Shown piece after piece: positions 1-5,345 of a DNA stretch of 5,680 bases (position 1 is its first letter; each line of letters opens with the position of its first letter). The position numbers and the translations under genes were made by a program. The notes beneath the pieces were generated by a model. That model worked only from the letters and a program-made list of their open reading frames with translations. It did no database searches and was not told the origin of the DNA. The stretch is from Candidatus Gastranaerophilales bacterium (GTDB lineage: Bacteria > Cyanobacteriota > Vampirovibrionia > Gastranaerophilales > Gastranaerophilaceae), in assembly GCA_944326495.1 (NCBI GenBank), contig CALVEE010000043.1, positions 1 to 5,680 of the forward strand, in the 5' to 3' direction.

Positions 1-605
1 GGAACATGCACAGTTATAAAATCACATCGAGGCCAAAAACTTTCTAAACTCTGTATATATTCTCCGCCTAATTTTTCCACAACTTCTCTTGTTGTAAAAG
101 GGTCATAAACAACAACTTTCATTCCGAAAGCAAGAGCAATTTCCGCAACATGCGAGCCGATTTTACCAAACCCGATTATCCCGAGAGTTTTGTTATAAAG
201 TTCTCTTCCGGTGAATTTACTCCTCTCCCATTTACCCTCTTTAGTTGAAACTGCAGCAGGCACAATGTTTCTTGCAAGCGCAAGCATAAGAGCAACCGTA
301 TGTTCGCTTGCGGAAATCGTATTACCGTCCGGAGAATTGACTACGATAACTCCGTTTTCGGTAGCGGAATTTATATCAATATTATCGACTCCTACCCCTG
401 CTCTTCCTATGATTTTTAAATTTTTTCCGGCTTCAATAATTTTTGAAGTTACTTTTGTCTGGCTTCTAACCATTAATGCATCATATTGCGGAATTATCCT
501 GACAAGCTCTTCTTCACTCATCGTCGGAAGAAAATCAACTTCCGCTGCCGGCGCAATAATATTTCCGGCGGTTTCGTTTATTTTATCAGTAATCAAAACT
601 TTCAT
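1..605 (-). CDS. serA: D-3-phosphoglycerate dehydrogenase, N-terminal part (cut by window edge)
   Basis: This enzyme oxidises 3-phosphoglycerate to 3-phosphohydroxypyruvate with NAD, the first step of the phosphorylated serine pathway in the cytosol. About 201 codons are readable without a break from the ATG at 603-605 to the left edge. Visible family signatures are the start MKVLITDKI, the substrate-domain segment GRAGVGVDNID (about residues 67-77), SEHTVALMLALARN (about 96-109) and the Rossmann glycine motif GFGKIG at residues 145-150, followed by a segment ending DFITVHV near the edge. The catalytic Arg/Glu/His region and any C-terminal ACT domain lie outside the window. The start is supported by an AGGAGA-type ribosome binding site at about 613-619, inside the end of the upstream gene. 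The start codon shares one base with that gene's TAA stop (TAATG), implying translational coupling and one transcript. Assignment to the family is secure; SerA rather than a related 2-hydroxyacid dehydrogenase is supported by the sequence and by the neighbour. Confidence 0.93.
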   Translation of the reverse strand, partial: MKVLITDKINETAGNIIAPAAEVDFLPTMSEEELVRIIPQYDALMVRSQTKVTSKIIEAGKNLKIIGRAGVGVDNIDINSATENGVIVVNSPDGNTISASEHTVALMLALARNIVPAAVSTKEGKWERSKFTGRELYNKTLGIIGFGKIGSHVAEIALAFGMKVVVYDPFTTREVVEKLGGEYIQSLESFWPRCDFITVHV

Positions 606-1762
606 TATATCTCTTCTCCTAAAGCTTGAATAACAGTCCTTACCCCGGCTCCTAATTCAAATTTGTGTCCGAGTTTATTCAAAACGGCTTCCAGCGAGCC
701 TACAGCCATAATCAGGTCTCTATCGGATACAAAACCCAGTGTTCCAATTCTGAATATTTTATCCTTAAGCTGATTTTGACCGTTTGCAACGACTATATCG
801 TAATCTTTTTTCATACCGCTTCTAATATCCGGAACTGAAATACCCTCCGGCGGGAGTATTGAAGTAATTGCCCAGCTTGCATTTTTATCCTCTTTTACTA
901 AAAGTTCAAGATTAATTGCGCGCAGAGCTTTTCTAAGCGCCATCGCATGACGTCTGTGACGCTCATTCATATTTTCAATCCCCTCACTTTTAATCATTCT
1001 AAGAGCTTCTCTAAGCCCAGCAATTAAGTTTACGGCAGGCGTAAACGGAGTGGTATCGCCCTGAACGGCTTTTCTGTGCGCTGCCCAATTAAAATAAAAA
1101 CTTGGATGTCTGCATTCTTCATAAACCTTCCATGCCCGCTCATTTGCAGTAAGAAAAGCAAGTCCCGGAGGTATCATAAACCCCTTTTGAGAACCTGAAA
1201 CAAGCACGTCAATTCCCCATTCATCAGGCTTTACAGGCATAGCGCAGACTGATGTAACCCCGTCAACAACAGATAAAGCACCGTGTTCTCTTATAATTGA
1301 ACATAATGTTTTTATATCATTAGCCGCCCCTGTTGAAGTTTCACTATGAGTAAGAGTTACTATTTTAATTTTCTTCTCTTTATCCTCCGCAAGTCTTTTT
1401 CTCAAAACCTCAGGCTCAATAACTTCTCCAGCTTCAACTTCAATCTTTTCAACCTTAGCCCCTCTCGATTCAGCTATCTTTGCCCAGCGGTTTCCGAAAT
1501 TTCCAAGAGAAAGAGATAAAACATTATCGCCTTCATTTACAAGATTTTCTAATGCCGCACACATTGCTCCGGTGCCGCTAGAAGTGAACATAAAAACATC
1601 ATTCTTTGTCTGAAATACATATTTAAGATTTTCATAAACTTCTTTCAATATAGAGGAGAATTCCGAGCTCCTGTGTCCAATCGGGTGCTTAGCAATCTCA
1701 AGCATTACAGATTCCGGCACAGGCGTAGGCCCCGGTATCATTAAAAAAGTTTTGTCTTTCAT
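605..1762 (-). CDS. Class V PLP-dependent aminotransferase (serine-pyruvate / alanine-glyoxylate type), probable phosphoserine-pathway transaminase
   Basis: The 385-residue product is a complete fold-type I, class V aminotransferase, typical in length for the serine-pyruvate / alanine-glyoxylate / serine-glyoxylate group. Visible features are the N-terminal PGPTPVP motif (about 10-16), SSGTGA for cofactor phosphate binding (about 61-66), HSETSTG (about 139-145), Asp167 in VVDGVTS facing the pyridine nitrogen, the Schiff-base Lys193 in SGSQKG, and Arg338 in RIGTLG, the expected substrate-carboxylate contact. The ATG at 1760-1762 has a near-perfect AAGGAGG ribosome binding site at about 1770-1776. 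The gene is directly upstream of serA with a one-base overlap, so both probably make serine. From the family alone the reaction would be transamination of serine or alanine with pyruvate or glyoxylate. From the context I infer it may convert phosphohydroxypyruvate to phosphoserine in place of a canonical SerC. Substrate specificity cannot be read from the sequence, so I give no symbol. Confidence 0.9.
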   Translation of the reverse strand: MKDKTFLMIPGPTPVPESVMLEIAKHPIGHRSSEFSSILKEVYENLKYVFQTKNDVFMFTSSGTGAMCAALENLVNEGDNVLSLSLGNFGNRWAKIAESRGAKVEKIEVEAGEVIEPEVLRKRLAEDKEKKIKIVTLTHSETSTGAANDIKTLCSIIREHGALSVVDGVTSVCAMPVKPDEWGIDVLVSGSQKGFMIPPGLAFLTANERAWKVYEECRHPSFYFNWAAHRKAVQGDTTPFTPAVNLIAGLREALRMIKSEGIENMNERHRRHAMALRKALRAINLELLVKEDKNASWAITSILPPEGISVPDIRSGMKKDYDIVVANGQNQLKDKIFRIGTLGFVSDRDLIMAVGSLEAVLNKLGHKFELGAGVRTVIQALGEEI

Positions 1763-1768
1763 AAATTT

Positions 1769-1776
1769 CTCCTCCT
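1769..1776 (-). promoter_or_regulatory. Strong ribosome binding site of the aminotransferase-serA operon
   Basis: Read on the minus strand the bases are AAGGAGGA, ending about six bases before the ATG at 1760-1762. This is close to the full anti-16S complement and fixes the start. I could not place a convincing -10/-35 pair in the AT-rich stretch further upstream. Confidence 0.85.
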
Positions 1777-1819
1777 TACAAAAATCTATTGTGACATATT
1801 TTCTTTAATTTTAATAATA

Positions 1820-1859
1820 GTTCATAAAAATTAATAATTAAAAATTCATACAAATGAAC
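1820..1859. repeat. Short inverted repeat upstream of the aminotransferase-serA operon
   Basis: GTTCAT at 1820-1825 is repeated in inverted form as ATGAAC at 1854-1859, around an almost pure A/T centre. It lies 58-97 bases upstream of the aminotransferase start and its right end touches the terminator hairpin of the neighbouring gene. It could be an operator or part of a larger structure, but a six-base match in such AT-rich DNA may be chance. Confidence 0.25.
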
Positions 1860-1886
1860 AGCGCACCCAAAATATGAGTGCGCTGT
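1858..1886 (-). terminator. Hairpin terminator downstream of the small frameshifted gene
   Basis: ACAGCGCAC (1858-1866) and GTGCGCTGT (1878-1886) are perfect inverted complements, giving a nine-base-pair GC-rich stem with an 11-base A/T-rich loop in an otherwise AT-rich gap. The hairpin begins about 21 bases after the TAA stop at 1908-1910. On the minus strand it is followed by TTCATTTG, a broken T tract. It is therefore a plausible but not ideal intrinsic terminator, separating this gene from the serine operon downstream on the same strand. Confidence 0.65.
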
Positions 1887-1907
1887 AGTAGAAGTCGTTT
1901 TTACTGA

Positions 1908-2538
1908 TTAACCTGAGAATGTTTTGTAAGAAGCTTCGATGTTATCGTTGATAACCTTATCAACAGCTTCGATTTCTGTAGTAATCTGTGTTCTTTCATT
2001 ATCAAGTCTTTGAAGTTTCAACTCAAGGTTACGGTCTTCCTGCTGGATAATTGAAGTTTGCGCATTGATTTCCTGTTGTTTTTTATCATACAAATATTGT
2101 TGATATTCATATTCATTATAAGCATCTTGATATGCTGCATTATCCGGTAACAGTTTCTGTATATGTTATTGTTATTGGAGTTGCTTTAATAGTTTCCGAA
2201 CCTTGAGCAGTAGTTTTATAACCGTTGTTCTGGGTAAGTGAATGTCCGTAATCAGTATAGCCGAGGGTTACATTGTATAACCCGTTGCTTCCAGGCTTAA
2301 CATCATTTGCACTGAATGTATAATTAACAGTACCAGCAGTACCTGAATACTCAATAGTTGTATAGTCACTTGTTGATGGGGGTGTCGGTACCTGCATTTC
2401 AAGCAAGCTGTTATACAAAGAAGTAGCTTGTTGAGATAATATAGTTCTTTCCTGGTTAATTTGTTGCCCTTGATATTCCAAGTTTGACTGTCTTGCCTGT
2501 AGACTTAATAACCTTGCTTGTGATGCTGACATACCCAT
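1908..2538 (-). pseudogene. Uncharacterised small protein with SQARLLS N-terminal module, split by a frameshift
   Basis: Two reading frames together look like one protein of about 209 residues. The first runs from the ATG at 2536-2538 (ribosome binding site AAAGGAGA, nine-base spacer) for 132 codons to a TAA at 2140-2142. It has a polar, probably helical start (MGMSASQARLLSLQARQSN, then Gln-rich to about residue 45) and a Thr/Ser/Tyr-rich, probably beta-rich part rich in Gly and Asn. The second frame is open from after a stop at 2166-2168 down to TAA at 1908-1910. It encodes LPDNAAYQDAYNEYEY followed by a Glu/Gln/Lys-rich predicted coiled coil (LELKLQRLDNERTQITTEIEAV) ending YKTFSG. Joining them needs skipping one base, or loss of two, near 2145-2165. 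The second frame has no good start or ribosome binding site of its own, which argues for one broken gene. I recall similar N- and C-terminal modules in single proteins of Gastranaerophilales, function unknown. No signal peptide or membrane segment is evident. A sequencing error or recoding cannot be excluded. Confidence 0.7.
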
Positions 2539-2573
2539 AGTTTGTGTCTCCTTTTTCCTTTTTATTTAATTTG

Positions 2574-2613
2574 TGTTACATTCAATGTTACATAATGCCT
2601 ATTGTATTACATT
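2574..2613. repeat. Three near-identical octamers upstream of the small gene
   Basis: TGTTACAT occurs at 2574-2581 and 2586-2593, twelve bases apart, and a variant TATTACAT at 2605-2612. They lie 36-75 bases upstream of the ATG at 2538, where a promoter is expected. They could be regulator half-sites or chance in AT-rich DNA. No clear -10/-35 pair could be placed among them. Confidence 0.3.
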
Positions 2614-2789
2614 GGGCTTGGGATTTAAGGGGGGATATATTGTCATATCTGGATTACACATATACTAAGCGTCCTTTCTTACTAAAAACAGAGTAACCAT
2701 ATAAAAACCAAGGCTTGCAAAACTTCTCTCTCAACGCACTGCTGTCCTGTAAAAAAAGATTATAAGTCAGTCATTAGTCTGCCGATAAT
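2614..2789. other. Intergenic stretch without a recognisable gene
   Basis: I see no supported coding region, RNA gene or terminator here on either strand. Short frames on both strands are interrupted and resemble no family I know, including the missing front part of dapF. Together with the flanking repeats it forms a gene-free gap of about 450 bases between the small frameshifted gene and the dapF remnant. Confidence 0.5.
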
Positions 2790-2992
2790 TGTCATGCTGA
2801 ATAGCCGCCTAGGAATAAAAAGAGAAAAAGTATGTGTTATACTTGGAGGCGTATTTCAGCATCTTACCAATCGAAAATTAAAAAACTTTTAATATGTAAG
2901 ATCCTGAACAGCTTGAAAATCGGGCAGGGATTTATCTATTCTTCCATCCTATTTATCCCTTATTCCCGATTTTCTATACTTTCAGGATGATA
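2790..2992. repeat. Four-arm palindromic repeat cluster (REP-like or small non-autonomous element)
   Basis: Four related arms alternate in orientation: TGTCATGCTGAA (2790-2801), TTTCAGCATCTTAC (2854-2867), GTAAGATCCTGAA (2896-2908) and TTCAGGATGATA (2981-2992). Arms 1 and 4 are inverted copies matching at 10 of 12 positions, so the unit has imperfect terminal inverted repeats. Arms 2 and 3 are inverted copies with one mismatch over 13. Arms 1-2 enclose CGCCT/AGGCG (2806-2810, 2847-2851) and an inner AAGTAT/ATACTT hairpin (2828-2844). Arms 2-3 enclose ATTAAAA/TTTTAAT (2877-2893). Arms 3-4 include a ten-base perfect match, GAAAATCGGG (2915-2924) with its complement at 2965-2974. No reading frame within it looks like a transposase. 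The core CATSCTGAA resembles palindromic intergenic repeats I recall from various bacterial genomes, but naming a family would need a search. Confidence 0.7.
2901..2988. repeat. Long imperfect hairpin inside the repeat cluster
   Basis: The 24-base arms 2901-2924 and 2965-2988 are inverted complements at the outer 8 and inner 10 positions, with a six-base unpaired block between. AGGGAT (2926-2931) pairs further in with ATCCCT (2955-2960). As a transcript it would be a stable stem on either strand. On the minus strand it lies downstream of malQ and could slow or end readthrough, although no T tract follows directly. Confidence 0.65.
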
Positions 2993-2995
2993 AAA

Positions 2996-3229
2996 AAGAA
3001 AATCGAACTTGCAGTCCGGGAGCGCAGCAGCGGAATAACCCTTGCCTGCGGAACAGGCGCCTGCGCGAGTGTTGTTGCAGGAATTCTTAACGGATATATT
3101 GAAAACTCCTGCGAAGTCCATCTTTCCAGGGGAGTTGTAAATGTTGTCTGAAACGGTACACAAAACAAACCCGACATGGATGTATTCTTAACAGGCCCTG
3201 CCGAATATGTATTTGATGCTGACTTTTAA
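2996..3229 (+). pseudogene. dapF: Diaminopimelate epimerase remnant, C-terminal third with in-frame stop
   Basis: An intact DapF interconverts LL- and meso-diaminopimelate in the lysine and peptidoglycan precursor pathway and is about 270-280 residues long. Here only about 77 codons are recognisable. They begin around KIELAVRER, continue through SSGITLACGTGACASVVAGIL with the catalytic-cysteine motif ACGTGAC (second catalytic Cys of the family, codon 3047-3049), and end LTGPAEYVFDADF before TAA at 3227-3229. A TGA at 3149-3151 interrupts the frame at the position where relatives usually have tryptophan. Another usual tryptophan, before ERG, reads Arg. No N-terminal half or first catalytic Cys is found upstream; the homology stops at the edge of the palindromic repeat cluster. 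The ATG at 2987-2989 belongs to the repeat and has no convincing ribosome binding site. The fragment cannot make a working enzyme, so a functional dapF is presumably elsewhere in the genome. Confidence 0.85.
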
Positions 3230-5047
3230 TTATTCTCCGATTATTTTTGCAGAATTATCTAAGTCTTTCATTAAATCAGGATGTTCTTTATCCAGACCCC
3301 TGTGTCTTAAAGCGTCTGCAATTGCTTTTGCAAAATTAGGCGCTTTACCTTCTGCGGCCGCTTTATAATACTCATCTTCAAATTTTTCGCCAAGCCTTAA
3401 TTCCCAACATCCTTCATTCGTACCCGGACGGTTGTATGTTTTAGCAATCCCGAAAACATCTGTAAAAAAGATTTGAATTCTCTTTGCAGGACTTGCAAAA
3501 AGTTCGGTAAAGCTTGCTGATATAAATTTCTTTTTATCAGTCCTGATTTCATTAAGATATTTTTTCTTATCTTCATTAGAAATATCTTTTGCAGCAGTAT
3601 CTTCTGCTAAAAACCTTGTTTTTGTCATAAATCTTTTATCTTTATTGCTAAAAAGACCGTCAACAAATTCAAGAAATGAAGAGTTATCGTGCGAACCCGG
3701 CATTATTGTATTTTTCTCCGGTGCTTTAGAGCCGCGGTAATCAAACTGTGTGACAGAAATCCCGCCGAGTCCGAGTTTTTTCATAACACGCTGTACCGGA
3801 GGGGTTACTTCGCCTAAATCTTCACAAATAATTGAAGAGATGTCATGTCCGTATTTTTTAGCTGCAGGAAGAACAATTTTATTAAGTATTGCAGCATATT
3901 CTTCATCATTTTTCTTTTTATATTTGCTTTCAAATGCAGAATAAATCCGGCCTGAATTTTCCGGCGTCATTTTTTTAGCCCCCACTGTGTATATGAAAGG
4001 GTCAACTAATCCGATTACATGATCAATTCTCATTCCGCCGGGAAAACTTGCAAAATAGTTTTCGTATTTCTTTTTTAATACTTCTCCTGCTTCCCCTAAT
4101 GAGCCGTCTTTGTTAAATATTTTATCAGGATTGTAATACTTAAATCCCCATCTCTGTCCGTCCGGCGAAAAATAATCCGGCGGACAGCCGAGCGCTTTAT
4201 TTTTGAGGAATAATTTCTGGTTAACCCATTCTTCAACAGCAGAAGATGCGACAGGAGAGTCTCCGATAATGCTTATTCCACTCTCGTCCGCTAATTTATT
4301 TGAAATAGCGTTTTCTTTTTCTACAAGCATCTGCTCAAAAAGATAAAGGTTATAATCGTTTGCATATTTTTCTTTTAGTTCACTAATCCTTGATTTTGAA
4401 GCCTCTGACTGCGGATTTACATAGAGTGTTTTATCAACTCCCTGCCATTCTTCCCAGCTGCGGTTATTGTTTTCGCTGCTTATAAGCCTGAATATAGCGC
4501 TCTGCTCATATTTTGCTTCATTTTCCGATTTAAATTTTACGAATTCTTCCTTGTATAAAGGATTTTTCTTTGAATTCTCAAAAGCTTCCCTAAGCGCTTT
4601 ATCATAATTTTCCCTGACATAAGGATAGTTTACCCGCTCCGGGTTTGGATTGTTTTTGACAATGTTGTCGAAAGTCTCTTTAGAGAGAAGTTTTTCAGAT
4701 ACTAATTTCTCAAGCGGTATTGAAAATATATTCTTAGTATCAGCTTCCGGTGCGTAGGGAGAATTATCCGCGGCTTTTCTTAACCCGTTAGGCTCCTGCT
4801 GGATGTGTGAAAATCCGTGTTCTTTTAAAAAAGGTATAAATTTTTCTTTAACCGTTCTTGAAAACAAAGAGCCAATCCCTGTGTTTTCACTGCGTATGGC
4901 CGGTGCAGATGCATTATGCAATATTATATCAACCTGCTTGCCTAAAAGATTTAATCCTTTATTCACAGAATTTGTATAAACCTTCATTTCCGCCTGATTA
5001 GGCTTGCGCCCAAATGACGGATTAACCCCGACACTATTAACCTTCAT
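3230..5047 (-). CDS. malQ: 4-alpha-glucanotransferase (amylomaltase, GH77)
   Basis: The enzyme transfers alpha-1,4-glucan segments between maltodextrins, serving glycogen or starch-oligosaccharide metabolism in the cytosol. All three GH77 acidic residues are visible: the nucleophile Asp342 in MRIDH, the acid/base Glu409 in CEDLG and Asp454 in GSHDN. Other expected segments are IIGDSPV, SPDGQRWG and the C-terminal NRPGTNEGCWELRL. I choose the ATG at 5045-5047 (605 residues) because AGGAGA at about 5053-5058 is correctly spaced before it; a GTG 18 bases upstream would place that site inside the gene. The protein is longer than the ~500-residue compact bacterial forms, with a charged region at about residues 120-220 and a Lys-rich insert near 470-510. 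The first ~20 residues form a tail containing NPSFGRKP, of a kind I associate with Gastranaerophilales proteins. It is transcribed alone, converging on the dapF remnant with abutting stop codons. Confidence 0.93.
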   Translation of the reverse strand: MKVNSVGVNPSFGRKPNQAEMKVYTNSVNKGLNLLGKQVDIILHNASAPAIRSENTGIGSLFSRTVKEKFIPFLKEHGFSHIQQEPNGLRKAADNSPYAPEADTKNIFSIPLEKLVSEKLLSKETFDNIVKNNPNPERVNYPYVRENYDKALREAFENSKKNPLYKEEFVKFKSENEAKYEQSAIFRLISSENNNRSWEEWQGVDKTLYVNPQSEASKSRISELKEKYANDYNLYLFEQMLVEKENAISNKLADESGISIIGDSPVASSAVEEWVNQKLFLKNKALGCPPDYFSPDGQRWGFKYYNPDKIFNKDGSLGEAGEVLKKKYENYFASFPGGMRIDHVIGLVDPFIYTVGAKKMTPENSGRIYSAFESKYKKKNDEEYAAILNKIVLPAAKKYGHDISSIICEDLGEVTPPVQRVMKKLGLGGISVTQFDYRGSKAPEKNTIMPGSHDNSSFLEFVDGLFSNKDKRFMTKTRFLAEDTAAKDISNEDKKKYLNEIRTDKKKFISASFTELFASPAKRIQIFFTDVFGIAKTYNRPGTNEGCWELRLGEKFEDEYYKAAAEGKAPNFAKAIADALRHRGLDKEHPDLMKDLDNSAKIIGE

Positions 5048-5052
5048 TCTTT

Positions 5053-5058
5053 TCTCCT
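5053..5058 (-). promoter_or_regulatory. Ribosome binding site that fixes the malQ start
   Basis: On the minus strand AGGAGA precedes the ATG at 5045-5047 by about five bases. It makes that ATG the start instead of the in-frame GTG at 5063-5065. Confidence 0.8.
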
Positions 5059-5099
5059 GTAACACACATGTAATCCAGCGATATACTGCTTATATCTTA

Positions 5100-5127
5100 A
5101 TCATACTACGTAAAAATATATACGCAA
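5100..5127 (-). promoter_or_regulatory. Candidate sigma-70-type promoter for malQ
   Basis: On the minus strand TTGCGT (5122-5127) is followed after 16 bases by TATGAT (5100-5105), a five-of-six match to the -10 consensus; the -35 matches only in its TTG. Initiation would fall near 5093, giving a leader of about 45 bases before the malQ ATG. No operator or riboswitch-like structure is evident. Confidence 0.5.
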
Positions 5128-5345
5128 GAGGAAAAAATAAATTAAAGCAAGATTAAGATTATTTCTTTTTTATTTAATCGCCAAAATACTCCTTCCATCC
5201 AAATATATGCAGGGAGCAATAGCAGTTATGGGAAGTGAGAAATATATTACTTTTTATTTAAAAATTTATGTTATCATAATCCTTTTTTACGGGAATATAA
5301 CAATATTTTGGTTTAAACAAACTATATATTAAAATCAAAAAGTTT
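5128..5345. other. AT-rich intergenic gap between the SprA-related gene and malQ
   Basis: This gap is very A/T-rich. It should contain the end of the SprA-related gene's transcript, but I find no strong GC hairpin followed by a T tract on the minus strand. The only coding possibility is a plus-strand frame at 5228-5332. ATG at 5228 is preceded by AGGGAG at 5211-5216 (11-base spacer) and would encode 34 residues, MGSEKYITFYLKIYVIIILF and a Phe/Trp/Ile-rich end. Such hydrophobic peptides arise readily by chance in AT-rich DNA, so I do not call it a gene. Confidence 0.4.

Noticed and set aside
211..633. 140-codon open frame on the plus strand
   Set aside because: It lies antisense to serA and the end of the aminotransferase, whose minus-strand products are clearly recognisable; no family resemblance or ribosome binding site.
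1908..2093. Separate 61-residue gene starting at TTG
   Set aside because: The TTG has no ribosome binding site, the frame is open well upstream of it, and the sequence reads as the C-terminal half of the frameshifted 2538-1908 gene.
2614..2789. tRNA or other structured RNA gene in the gap
   Set aside because: I could find no cloverleaf, CCA end or T-loop-like sequence and no strong stems here on either strand.
2790..2992. CRISPR array
   Set aside because: The arms alternate in orientation, are only 12-14 bases long and are unevenly spaced; a CRISPR array needs direct repeats with regular spacers.
2960..3177. Two overlapping 67-codon minus-strand frames
   Set aside because: Both are antisense to the recognisable dapF C-terminal sequence and run partly into the palindromic repeat; their products resemble nothing.
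3750..3944. 64-codon plus-strand frame
   Set aside because: Antisense shadow inside malQ, covering the conserved catalytic Glu region.
5048..5065. Upstream GTG start for malQ giving six extra residues
   Set aside because: Those codons contain the ribosome binding site that fits the ATG at 5045-5047, so the longer form is unlikely.
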